Under the pieces are notes generated by a model. It was not told the origin of the DNA. It saw nothing but the letters and a program-made list of their open reading frames with translations, and did not search any database. Positions 21,967-34,800 of a stretch of DNA of 64,000 nucleotides are shown in pieces; position 1 is the first letter of the stretch; every line of letters begins with the position of its first letter. This stretch comes from Bryopsis sp. KO-2023 (taxonomy: Eukaryota > Chlorophyta > Ulvophyceae > Bryopsidales > Bryopsidaceae), in assembly GCA_030272585.1 (NCBI GenBank), contig BSYQ01000003.1, positions 1,240,001 through 1,304,000 on the forward strand, read 5' to 3'. The translations under genes were made by a program, and so were the position numbers.

Positions 21967-24900
21967 ACTGGACCAAGATGAGTAGTTGAGAGAAGTAGTG
22001 AATTTACTCAAATTGATTCTCTTCAGATTTTCTGTTTTTTGGGAATACCTTGTGCGTTGGTAATCAAAGCGATTCTGTTTTTGAGGAAACAATCATGGCA
22101 CGTTTCTCGTGTTTTTTGTTTTCTCAGCCTTTTCTGTTTTCGAGAGCAACAATCACGGGCACGTTTTTTTTGTTTTTTTTTTACCTGATCAAGATTTTGA
22201 AAAGAATGAGATCAGCAACAACGTTGAAAATTTTGTGTTTTGTTTTAATTTTTTGATGAAAAAGAGTTAGTGAGTCAGAAGAGCAGAAATGCTACCATCC
22301 AAACATTTCGTTGCATACTTCCTCGGTGCTGGTGACAAGCCCAGCCTGCCCTACCTCCATGCATTCATCCAATGTAATTTATGTTTTTTTGTTTGTTTGC
22401 ATTCATCCATCAATAATTACAACCCATAGCCTCCATCATCTCGGTGGTGCCACCGCATAAAAAGTGCTACCTTGCATCTCACGCAGCAGCAATTTATGAA
22501 ATTTGCTGTGTGTACAAGTATAGTTGCATCTTGATAAGCGGAAGTTGAAAAGTGGTCGGCCTCGTATTGGTACAAATGAAATACACAAGCAAAACACTCA
22601 CCAATAATACTAAGAAACAATCAAAACTGCACGGGGCAAGAAGGACATCTAAGAAGAAAACTAGGAAACCTGCGCTAAGCTGGGGTTTGCTTGTTCAACC
22701 TAGCAGAGGCTCTTGTTCGTCTTTGACATCCCAGGAGCACTCTTTTTATCATCAACGTTTCTAGCGTTGTGGGCTCCAGTGGATACCACTTCGACCCCAG
22801 TAGCGAACCAACAGGGGAGGCAAGAATAACAATACCAACGATCAACCTTTTCCTGTGGCAATGCCCAGGATCAGCATGGTGCAGCCGACCATCACCACCA
22901 GAGGCCCTCGTCCTGGCGCTCCACATGACATGATGACTCCAGAAGTGTATTGAACTTTATTCAAAATACGTACGACATGGGTTTTGTCACATAACTTCTG
23001 TGGGTCGAACAAAATCGACTTTCCACATTCGGTCGAGACGCGCTCTTTCAACGGCACCACGAGAATATTTCCGGGCGTGACTACAGAAATCTTCAGCTAC
23101 CATGTGACACGAAAGTGATATAAAAGCCAACAAAAGCGTCACTGGACGGGAGGCGAGTCGTGTGATCGACTTGCGCATTCGTAGAGTGGGAAAGGACATA
23201 CTCCATCCATCCCGGTTCAAGCACTCAAAATCTTCCAGGATCCAAGCACCATAAAAACAACCTGGAGCCATACATGTCGCCCCAAAATACTTTTTGCACC
23301 AGACTACAAGGGTGTCAAACGGCCATGGTGTCTTTGCATTCCTTCGGATGCATGAGAATAGGCACCATGGCACATTCTAGCGAATGAACAAGTAGGGGTA
23401 GGAAAAAAAAAGCGATAGCAGCTTACCATCCCTTAAGAAGATTGTGTAAATGACTTTTTCACAAACTGAACACAGTGCTCCTGGATCACAGGCACTGACA
23501 GAACTTGGGGAAGGGCAGTGGTTCGTGAGAGTTCATGCTTCAGGACGCGCGTCAGCTCGATTTGTTTTGGGCAGTTATGATGGCTGTGATTGTATCCAGT
23601 TGTGGAGACGTTTTTTTTTTTTTTTGGAGGGGGGGTCTCGACGCTATTTTAACTCGGCCTGGGGAACGTTGTTTTACTTTTGAGAGTTCGCAACACACAC
23701 AAGTCGTTCTCCGAGACAAATCTGGAACAGGTGCAAGTAAGGGAACGAACCCACAGCAAATTATACATTCGCACAGCGGCAATAAATCACTACAGTGCCT
23801 CTACTAGAGCCAGCAGCTTTACAGATAGCACCCGAAACTACTAAACCTCTCCCTGTCCACAAAATCCCGTTTACTCATACCTCATGAACGAACTAGTCCC
23901 AATGCATTCCCATCTCATGTTTTCTCCACAGACCAAACTATGCCCCAAGGCTTCTCAAAGAGGAGGATAGCTCTCCCTCAGGCGCTCCCTATCGACCTTT
24001 TCGCCCCATGTCGTCAGTCCCCCTTGTCCCGTCGTCCTGCCGGAGCAGCGAAGTCCTGGCGCAGCATGCAGGCTGCATGAGTCGTTCCCTTGTGATTGAT
24101 TGCGTTCGCCCAGCATTCGCTACTAAAAGAGTAATATAAAACACTTCAGATTCGTTGATGCGTCACGAAAGAGTCTCGAAAGGGCTTCAAGAGCTGAGAA
24201 CTGGCCAAAGGTGGACAAAGTTCATTCTTACCTCGATCACCAGTCCCAGCGGAAGGATAAACGGACGCTGCGTTACACCGCAGTTGCCTGTTGTAAGAAA
24301 ACGGTGGAACCAGACGAGTCACGGAGATCCCGACCAACCTGCTGTTGTGCTCGATGGAGAGACTTGTTCCAAGGGCTGGGGCGTGCCGGCCGCTTGCCCC
24401 AGGATCTTCTGGTGCACAGTTTAAGACGACATCGCTGCACAGGAGCGTACCACCTGTACAGGTCAGTATAAAACAAAGGTTCGCAGGCCAGAGCGCTGGA
24501 GAGTGAGGGGACTAGAACGGCGAAACGAAGTGTGGGCTCGTGTAGCTGCGACCCTGTTGGACTTGAATTTGGGTGCTGGCGCACGCACACAGCAACTTGT
24601 TTCAGTTCCACAGTCCCAGTACTTACTATGACGGCGGAAGGAGTAGGGGAAACCTCCGAGCAACAAATAAAATCCGACACAAGATTCGGAATGTAACTGC
24701 CATCACTGTACTTGTCAAAATCAATTTCCGATACTTTCCTTGCTGCTCCTAACGCCAGTTGCGTCGAATCGCGAAGAACTCTTTCCCAAAGTTCGACTTG
24801 ATCCGATTGGCTTGTCGGGTGCGTATTCCAGATCGTCCGTGGGCAGCGGCAACGGGAAAGGTTCGCCAAGGTCTACGGTCCATCCAAAACTTTGAGGTAA

Positions 24901-25139
24901 CTGATTGTTCTAGAAAAAGGTGCTGTTCATGGAAATTCTGGGCACAGTCTTCAAATCGACCACCGTATTTTGTAATTTGAAACGCCACAGGCTCCTTTTC
25001 CAGGATTGACCTCGCCCAGCGCCCAATCCTTGAATTTGCCGCCCGGAAAATAATTTACTGATTGGGTCTTGTCTTGCTTGTCATGTGGTGGGTAGATATG
25101 CATTTCAATGCTCATAATTTTCTTGTAAATTTTTTTCAG
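21967..25139. other. Inter-gene part of duplication unit 2, no firm gene
   Basis: Counterpart of 14087-17240. A 198-codon - strand frame at 24273-24869 is open here but interrupted in copy 1, and its conserved part is only the exon-like segment near 24650-24850. Treated as non-coding or decayed. Confidence 0.4.
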
Positions 25140-28116
25140 GGAGCACACTCCATGCGCTGTAAGCGAGGTAACATCCACCTCAGAAGGTGCCATAGAGAAC
25201 CAGCCGGAGGGCTTTGACATGTGTCATCTTGTGGCTCTTGCTGGCTGCGCATTCGATGCTTATCTGGAACCCGATCGGAGTGATTTGCTCCAAAAAAAAC
25301 ACGAAGACGGATCGAAAGCAACTTTCGTGGCCAGGTTGGCAAACACAACCTTGATGCTCTTCATTCGTTTGATCTTGTCGGTTATTATTGGATCACTCAG
25401 ACTAGGCATCTTGCACCAATAATATCTTTTTCGTTGGATTTTAGTTTTTTGATTCATTAAATTTTTGTATTGAACTGAATTAATTAATGAATCGATTAAT
25501 GTCTTGTTGTCTTTCAGTCCCCACAAGTTCAGGGACGCGTGGAACCTCGGTGAAGGGATGCTGCATGTCAAGATAATTCGAGCCAAAGAGTTGAAAGACA
25601 GAGATGTAAGAGAAATATTGTAATACTTGCTCAGTTGCATAGGCACAACCAGGGGAGGGCCCTCGGAAATTTTCTGCCCCCCTCCCACCCCCCCAAAAAA
25701 AAAGTCAGTGAGCAAAAAACAAAAAAAATCCCCTAGAAATCTACAAAAAACAAAAAAAATCCCCTAGAAATCTACAACACCATGCCACAACCAAATTGCT
25801 TTTAACAAAAAAAAAGCCTCCCGAAAAACTATTTTGGCACCTCCTTTCCTGAAATCCTGGTTGCGCCTATGCACTGTTGGTTGAATGCTTTTGAATTGGC
25901 CATGGGAGGTTTCTGATGTGAGGTTTATTTCAGGGAGCATGGAACAAGAGCGACCCCTATGCAATTTGTACGGTTAACAAGTGCTCCAGAAGGACCCCCA
26001 CTGTTGATGGCAACCAAAACCCTGTGTGGAATGAGAGTTATAGCTACTTTGTCAAGTACGCCATTTCCCCAAAGAAATTTCATTGAAATTGATTTGTTAC
26101 CATTGCATGCACACACATGTCCAATCGCTGAATCAAGAGCTGACCTCGCAAATGGCAATCTCTCAAGCTTTGTTAATGGTCTCCCTCTTGTCCTGTTTGA
26201 GGTTTTTTAAAAGGCTGTGTTTAATTTAAAAAAAAAGAAAAGGGTTTTATTTATTTTTTAATGGATAGGGACAAGAGCCAGGATGCCCTCCACGTACAAC
26301 TGTGGGATAATGATAAAGCAAGAAAGGATGACAAGCTTGGAATGGTGCACTACCCGCTAAAGGAGCTGAAAGATGGAAAGGACCAAGAGTTCACGGTCGA
26401 TGTTCAAGATGGGAAAGGGACTTTCACATTCCAAGCCAAATACGTCCCGTTTGAAGGTGTTGGCCGTCTTTTCAGCTATGTTTTTCGATTTGATAATCTA
26501 AGTGTGGGATGGGAATGCGTGTTCATCCATTGCCTATGATTTTTTAAGAGCTCTGCCTATGTTTGCAAAGCTGCTGTGTTGGTCGTTCCTGTGGCAGGAA
26601 TTGAAAGAAAGCTGTCTGATGGGGGCATTGATGTTCGTTTTGTCTTGTTTTTTGCAGGGGAGGAAACGCAGGCAATATCGGATGTGTATGAGATCAAACC
26701 CCGAGATCCGGGATATCGAACCACACCAAGACCTGGAGTGTCAAAAGGTTGGCAAGAACTGGTGGAGATGGCCGGGAAACCGATAGAACATATGTTTGAT
26801 CCTGTGTGCTTCATCGACCACGGAAAGGCTGAAACTCAGGTCAGTGGTGCTCCGGAGGCAAGACCATGTCTCTTTCCCCATCCCCCCCCTTTAATTTTGG
26901 ACTTTTCAATTCTGTCTTTGGATCTGTTTCGGACCTAGACGAAACGCATGAAATCCGAATGGTGTGTGGGCCCTTTCTATTCTGCTCTAGCCGACATCAG
27001 GGTGACGTAAAGATAAAGACAAAGAATTAAAATGAAAAGATTCGAAATATGTATATGGTTTTTTGATGTGTAGGCTTGGGTCTACCAGAGCGACCCAAAG
27101 CTCAATCGGAAAGAGATTGTCATATCTTTCCGAGGGACCGAGAGAACCCCAAAGGATATACTCAGTGATATTCGTTTTGGGTTCGGCAAGCTGAGAATTT
27201 TCAACACTGATCGTCTTGAATGCGTGGGAGGCACTATGAAAGCACACAAGGGATTTTTGAAAGCTTACAGATCTGTGGAACCTTGTGTCCGGGACGTGGT
27301 GGATTCCCTGACAGGGGGAAGCTCGGATTGGAAAGTCTATGTGACTGGTCACTCTTTGGGGGGAGCTTTAGCGACCCTGTGTGCGTTGGACCTGGTGACC
27401 AGGTGAGAGCACCCTTCATTTCCTGGGAAATGTGAGGTATTTGTCATGTTAATCTCTATATTTTTTTTTCTTTCAATTGTGGTGTACTTTTTACAAAGTT
27501 GGTTTCTTTCTTTTAGCAATATGATGAAATGATATAAGCAGCAAGCTAACGTCCCAACCGAAACCGAAACTGAAATTTGCAGATTCTGCAAATTTCCTGT
27601 TCTCCTACCAAACGGAAATCTGCTTCGGAGAATAAATAAATATTTTTATTTTTAAATAATTAATCTATTTTCAGGTTTTTTTTCTTTAATGGAATCCTCT
27701 GATTGGTCAATACGTCATTAGAATGCGATCGACTAATCACATCGATCCTACTTTTCACACACAGAGAGAATTCAGGTCCCAGGGTGCAGGTAGCCACGTT
27801 TGGATCTCCTCGAGTAGGCAACCTCCCTTTTTCCAGGGCATGCAGCACGATGTTGACTGAAAGCTGGAGGGTCAACAGTAAAAATGATCCAATAATTGGG
27901 CTACCCACTGACAGTAACTACCACCATGTGGGAGAGCACATCGTGTTGACTGACGGCAAATTGACCTTCGGTGGGATGGGTGATCTTGAGCAAAGATTGC
28001 CTTATTTGCGTGTTCTTCCTGACTTAATTTACTATGCATCCTGTCACCGTGGGAAGACATACAAGGCCTGGTTGAGGAAAACTGTCGACAAGATCAGGGC
28101 TGAAAAGAAGAAGTAA
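25140..28116 (+). CDS. C2-domain class 3 lipase, copy 2 (intact)
   Basis: Exons 25140-25334, about 25518-25606, 25934-26055, 26269-26456, 26659-26839, 27074-27405 and 27768-28116. Same architecture as copy 1: C2 domain (RAKELKDRD, KSDPYAICTV, LHVQLWDNDKARKDD), linker (PRDPGYRTTPRPGVSKGW), then the class 3 lipase core (SFRGTE, GHSLGGALATLCALDL, VATFGSPRVGN, NDPIIGLPTD). The exon 6/7 junction reads Thr-Arg-Glu with a consensus AG|GTGAG donor, so the frame is whole. Expected to hydrolyse acyl esters of membrane or storage lipids at C2-bound surfaces. The first exon begins with an incomplete codon, so at least one upstream exon is missing; an internal Met (FDMCHLVAL) lies in exon 1. The stop is 28114-28116 after a Lys-rich tail. 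Confidence 0.85.
25712..25776. repeat. 31-bp tandem duplication in lipase copy 2 intron
   Basis: The string caaaaaaaatcccctagaaa plus flanks is present twice in succession here and once at the matching place in copy 1 (near 17810-17845). It arose after the 7-kb duplication. Confidence 0.75.
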
Positions 28117-28881
28117 GGGAATCTTAGGAATCCGTTTACACTTGAGAAGGCGGCTGGGGCTGTACAACTGGGGCCTGTTTCAAGTCTCAATCGATAAGGT
28201 GTTCATGCGCACCATTATCTTTCGTAAGGAGTAAAGGGGGCGGGGGTGCAGTCTTAAGGGTGCAGGAAGCTGGGATATATGGTCTGGAGGGTTTCTTAGT
28301 AAAGCACTTATGCAGGAAGCCAAGTGTTTTCGTCAAAAACAACATTCAAGTCTTTTTGAGAACGTGTAACTTTTTTTTATTGTACGACTTTGGCTCCCTT
28401 TCTCTGTTATTTGGCATCACCTTCATGAAGGAGCTGATCAGCTTACCCCAGACGAAAGTCACAATAAAACACAAAGAGCTAGTGCTGAGAGTCTGGTGGG
28501 ACCACCTATGTCAGTCATTGAAAAGAAACGCCTGCAAACGCGTGTCTTGCGATATCGGTATGGCAGCCCAAGGATGGATTGCTTTCTTCGATACTTAAAT
28601 CGGTGAATTAAGCAGATCAATCGCTGTTTCACTAATTGAAAAGACAGGTTTGGTCCATAATAGATCCGGCGATCAACCATAGTCTTTTTACCCAATTCGC
28701 ATGCAAAGAAAAAAAAATGATACAAAATGAGGCATTTAAATAATTGAAAACTAAACGAAATTTGTGCCCTGTGGCACAAATGTGGATGGACAATACACCC
28801 ACAATCCCTTCAGAAAACCTAACATACTTTTAAATATCGCTGCAAAAAGTTTTTGAAATAAAAAAAGGGGCAAAGCCAAAA
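28117..28881. other. Intergenic between convergent lipase and Pmp-like genes
   Basis: Contains the conserved 3' flank of the duplication up to about 28635, then unique AT-rich sequence. No gene seen. Confidence 0.5.
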
Positions 28882-31800
28882 CTAAAGGTGTGTCATCTCA
28901 CAAGATGAGCGTGAAAAAAAACTGTTCACCAACGCTGCTTTTTTCTTACTCAGAGTGGTGCTGATTTTTTGCACTTGTTTTCTTACTACATTCATCAAAA
29001 GTCCAAAATTGCTGGCAGGCAATAAATTCCCTGAATTTGAATTTTCCATCATTTCACGAAGCTCCAGCAAAGCCACATCGAAAATCAGTTTCAACATGCA
29101 CGCAATATAAACGCTAGCCGTGCAGATAAAGATGACTGACATGGCCACTCTGCCTCCGTCACTCATTTTCGGCTGATCCACCAGATTCCCAATGATGAAT
29201 GCCAACGTGGAAATCACCAAAGACCCCAACTCCATCATATTGAGCTTGGATTCCAGAAACGGCTGGAAATGCATTTGTAGAATGATGGAGCCCACCATGG
29301 TGAAAAGTGCAAGATTGGTTTGGACTCCTTCCCCCAAGGTTCGCCCAAACACCACGATCGCAGCAAGCGAGGCTTTCCTCAGCAAGATCACGACTTCCCA
29401 AGCTGCCAATTCCTTTTTGTACGCTTGATACAAGAAGCCATATTGCCGGACCACCTGTTCATTTTCGAGGCTCTCTCTGCTTCGAGAGAGTTTGAACAGG
29501 AGCCAGCCAGGAAATCCTATGGAGATCAATAGCAACCCAGGCGCTCCGACAAAGCCAACAAGAAATGCATGGGATCCTTGGTAACAAACCACACCGGTGT
29601 CTTGGACCCAAAACGAACCTTCCATGGGGCTGGCATCCACACAGTAGAAAATCTGAACAAGCGTCCTCGTCATGCTGAAAGCAGATAAACAAAGAACCAT
29701 AAATATATTGCATCCGTGGTCCGTTGATACATCCAAAACGCTGGAATTATTCACATGGAATTAAGTGTTGGAAGGAAACTGTGCCACGCACTAGTCATGA
29801 TTTTGAGGGAGCTTGATTATGGGGATGGGAAATTTGGACGATTATACAGTCGGCGGGCTACATGGGGCGATTGCCTCGGTGAAACAAATTTGAACTTGTC
29901 ATGAAACAGAAAAAGGCTTCCCAGTTGGGCAGTCCATGGCTTTCAAAACACTTCCTACAGCTTCTGTTGAGAAAACCCCCACCTGATGTAAGATGCTTGT
30001 TGTACAGCCAAGAGTGCAATGCAAGACCACAGCTTGATATCCTGGAACGATTTTTTCCTCCTCACTGCATGAACGTAATGGGCTACGAAAAGCGCAGCCC
30101 AGACCATGAACGGCACCAACGCCAAGAAAATAGATTTCTGGATGGATCTAGGGAGGTCATTTTGCCCCGATGAAAACGCACACTCCAATGAAACAAAGTT
30201 GCTGCTGTCTGCCACTCCTGAGATGAAGTCTGCATCCAACATAAAGGGAATTTTGCTGATTCTTTCCACTTACAGGACAGCGCCATATTTTCTTAACAGT
30301 AGCTTTCTTATTTTGAGCATTTCTTCCTGGAAACTCACCCCAGGAGGCAAGTATCATCACCATGCTTCGAGTCCAGCCCACGCTGATGGCTGCAGCGGAG
30401 CCAGTCACTTGGAAAAAATTGACAAGGATCTGGAAGATAAAACAAGCGTCCAGAAATTCTCAAATATGTTGTTTTTGAAGGTGTTCGTTAGAATTTGCTT
30501 TGCCTGAACGACTCACCTTGAAAAGGTCGGAGGATCTCGATTTTCTCGGTGGGGCATTTTGGGGTGGTGTCTGTACCTCCTGGTTTGGCATTTCACCGAG
30601 GATAAAGGCTGGAAGGTCGAAGCCACCGTGGGATCCTGACGGAGCAGCGCTGCATGCACTCACAACATTTGATTCTCCACCAAGGACGCCTTGAGAATAT
30701 TTTGCAGCGCTTTTCACATAGATCAGGGACAAAACTGCCAATGCTAGCATAACAGCCCCGATCCCCAACCCAGCAGGCACCCCTCCCTGACATTCCGTGC
30801 ATTTGAAACGATGCTTCCCATGAGAAGCATCACAGCTCCCGCACAATACATTGCTGTACCCCTGCCACCAAAATTAATAAACAAAGTAAACAAATTTGAT
30901 GAAAGGTCATTAAATTATATCTATGTATAATATAGTCTGCTTCTGGGACCACGAGCGAGAATTTCCAAAATGGCGTTTTCAAATCAACCTTTGCGCATTG
31001 TGGATAATTTCCGGTGGAGTTGAAGCTGGAGGCAAGCAGAATGTCAGAGCGATTCGGGTAGGTGCATGCATCTTCACTCAAACAAGCGTGCACTTGGGAT
31101 GAGCGATGTCCAGAATGCCAGAACCCATCCACGGGGACCAACGTGCCTCCAGAGCATTTGGCTATTTCCACCGGACACGGTGTGCATTTATCGTCAGTCA
31201 CATCAAAAGAGAAGAAATCCTCGGCACATCTGTCGCATCGCAAGCCTTCCTCTTTGGAGACCTCCCCAACCACACACTCTCGGATCCCCACACCCATGCG
31301 CTCTGTCACAACCCTTTCCCCATTTTGTGAGGTCAGCTTGAAGGACAGGCTGTAGCTGCCAGGCAATCCCTGCATAAACATCCCCGTCACGGTGATCCTC
31401 CCACTCATGACCACCCCCTCGCTGGTTACAGGGCTGCCAAAAAGCTCTCCTCCAGGTGTAGTGACTTCAACTCTGAGGGTAACATTGTCCATGGCAATCT
31501 GACCAAAAGAATCGAGGGGGGTGACCTCGATGGCTGGGAGCTCTCCACCACTGGCATGCTTCGGTACTCCAGGCGGGGAAATCGACACTGATTTGAGTGA
31601 AGACCCCAAGGGCGATGAATTCTTCCCATCTTGTTGCAATGCTTGACCCAATCCACATTTCTCCACACCCTCATCCATTGCACTTTTTAGGCTCCAGCAC
31701 TGATTGTCACAGCAGACATTGTTCTTGAAGCCGCTGAGAAAAATGTCTGACCCGGAATCCTCTGCTCTATTCCCTCGGAGGACTGCATCGTTGAGCCGCA

Positions 31801-34800
31801 ATTCAGATTCTTGCGAATTGGATTTCCTGATGGAGCTCTGGCAATCTCCCAGCAGTTTTTCTATCAAAACAGTGGCTTGACAGTTGGGCTGCTTGAGCTT
31901 GTCTGCTGAAACATGGAGTCCACCTGGACACCCACAATTCTCAACATGAGTGATTTCAAATCTCGATTAAACCAAATGCTGGGAAAGGTGTTTTTTTTCC
32001 CTCAATTTCATCCACTCTTTATAGTTACCTCCTTTTTTTGCCTGGTTTTCCTGAATGTCACAGGTCCTACATCTCCAAGGGACCAAGTGGTTGCTGGCAA
32101 AAGCAGCAAGATGCATTGAAACACCACCTCCATTTCCAATGGCAGTATTGTTGCCGATCGTGATATTTTCACCATGGAAGATTGCATCCTCAAGATGCAC
32201 TCCTCCGCCGGACCATGCTGTACAGTTGATAATGGATGAATTCACGAGGGTCAGATTTGAGGCTGGCAGTGCTCTTATAGCACCTCCGGATGCAACTTCG
32301 TTCCCACCAAACCCAGCACTGTTGGAGTCAAAAAAGCAAAATTCACAAAGCAGACTCCTCGCCCTGAGATCAATGGCCCCACCTGCTTCCATCGCAAAAT
32401 TGTCCACAAAGCGAGCCAGTTTGAACTCAACTAGATCCAGGTCAGTTTTGTATGTAGCAAGTTTTGTATGTAGCAGTGTCGAACTGGTCGAAGGAGGCAG
32501 CACCTCCAATTCTGGCAGCATTTCCAACAAAGGATACGTTGTTCACCAGGACTTTAGTGCTGAAGACTGACAGTGCTCCCCCTATCAGTGCGACCCCCCC
32601 AAAAAAGCTGGAGTCCTGCAAAGTCATTTTTATCGACCCTCGAGCATACAGTGCTCCTCCCATTGTAGCCATGTTGCTTGAAAAGTTGCAGTCCTTGAAT
32701 TCTGAGGCCAAACCCAAACCGGACACCACCACAGCTCCGCCTTTGCTGTTGATGGATTCCACTCCAGCAGTCATTTCCTTACCAGACTTGTTGTCAGTGA
32801 AAATCGAGGAATGCACTTTTACAAGGGATTCCTTGTTTGCCACAATCAAACTCAAGCTCTCATCCTTCAGCAAACCAAACCCACAAAAAAAAAACTGCTT
32901 CAAGAAATATCGATGAAAGAAATTGCATTAATATTGTATTATGAGTATTATATATCTGTCGGAGTCAGGATGTTCAGCAACATCTGAATCTAGGGTTTAT
33001 TTCTTCGTTTTTTTTTTGTTTCAATTACCTCACAATACAAAGCTCCCCCCTTGACTTGGGCAATGTTGACTTCAAAGGTACACCGAGACAAGGAAAGGTT
33101 TCCATTCTGCATAAACACGCCTCCACCAACTAGAGCCAGATTTTCTATAAACGTCGTAGCCGTGATTGCTGCACTCGGGGAAAAAGCCTACAAGATTGGT
33201 GTCCACTTTTAATTAAAGCCATCGAAACAACATCGAAACAACATGCAGCAATAGATAGCAACGAATACAGTCACAAAATCCTCACTTCCAATTGAATAAA
33301 ATAGATAGCTCCTCCATACTGTGTCGCAGAATTGTTCTGACACAGACTGTCCTCCATGTCCAGGTCAACGCCAATTAAACGAAGACCCCCGCCATCTCCT
33401 GCTGCATAGTTATGTTTGAATGCTACTTCCTTCGTGTTGAGATATGTTCTGGCCTGGACATGGACAATTTGGAGTGTAAATATCATGGACAATGGATGTT
33501 TACACTCCCACCTCGAAGGCAAACCTCCAAAGCGAAAACATATGCTGTTTAGTGAGCAGGATTGGGAAAATATGGACAAACACCACTCTGGCTCTTTGTT
33601 AAGATGGGAAGAGTTTGCCATGCCGACAAAAAAAAAAAAAAAAAACGGTTTCGCTTTTGCTTACTCCTGTGGCAGAACCTCCAATACTAAGAATCGCACC
33701 CCCCCCTCCAATTGCAACATTTCTTGTGATGCTTGTTTTTAGGATGGTTGCATTTGTGGACATCATATAAATTGCACCACCAAATTCCACCGCAACATTG
33801 TCCTGCAAGCTGCTCCCTTCAATAAGCAACGCACCCTCCTGGAAGTTACAGAAAATTTAACGCATGTCACCTTGAGATGCTTTTCATGATGTGTCCATGA
33901 GAATCACTACCGACAGGAGTGACCAGGGGCATGCTCCCATGTCTGACATGAAAGAGGGAAGGGGGGGTAGGGTTTAAGATGATGTGTGACCGACATTCCA
34001 AATGTCTGTCGAACCCGGGGACATGGCCCCCAAAAAACTCTGAATTTTTCTATGGGAAAAAAATGGGATTATGAATGTGTAATCCCATACACCATACATC
34101 TCAACCCATGGAAAGAGAGATCCCGTCCATCCTTGCTTGACTTGGGAGTGTAACTTTTTTGCCATGAATAAATCACAATTCAAGATGGGAAGTTACATTG
34201 GGTAAAACCGCCTGATGTAGCCCCCACTAAGCAAAAGAGTGATATGACATCTGGGGGACCAAGGGAAGCATTATAGAAGAAATATTCTCAAAACAAGTGG
34301 TTTTTGGACTTACCTTGGCAATTATTGCTCCACCGCCTTCTGCTTCATTGTGGGAAAAGCTGGAATTGACAATGACAGTTTTGGATACATGTGCCAGAGA
34401 AATCGCCCCCCCAAATCTGGAAGAGAATTTCCCATCATCAAATTTTCTGGTCCCTCTCACACCGTCCTGCTCAAACCAAAAGAAAAAAAGCAGCAGCTCT
34501 TTATGAAGAAGAATTTTTCCTTTTTACTTGCCACCATTTGGAAAAACAATATCTCTGATAAGACATACCCCAAATCTGTTGTTGCCGCTTTCCAACGCCT
34601 TGTTTTTGAAAAAAAAAGAGTGGGATATTTCAAGGCTGGCGATTTCACCACCATAAACAGCAGCGCCACCACTGGTAGCCTTATTCTTGGTGAATTTTGA
34701 ATCCTTAATGGACACTCGCAAATCGTCTCCAAAAACTTGAAGGCCACCTCCAAAAACCCCACGTGAATCACCACCAGCTGAATTTCTATCAAATGTGGAG

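Larger units (their letters stand above)
21600..28635 (+). repeat. Segmental direct duplication, unit 2
   Basis: Second copy of 13722-20665, about 7.0 kb, carrying scattered substitutions and small indels. It begins part-way through the glycine-rich domain, so the BTB half of the gene was not copied. Confidence 0.92.

Noticed and set aside
24273-24869. 198-codon - strand frame in duplication unit 2
   Set aside because: Frame is broken in unit 1 by small indels and no family motif is present; only a short exon-like part is shared.
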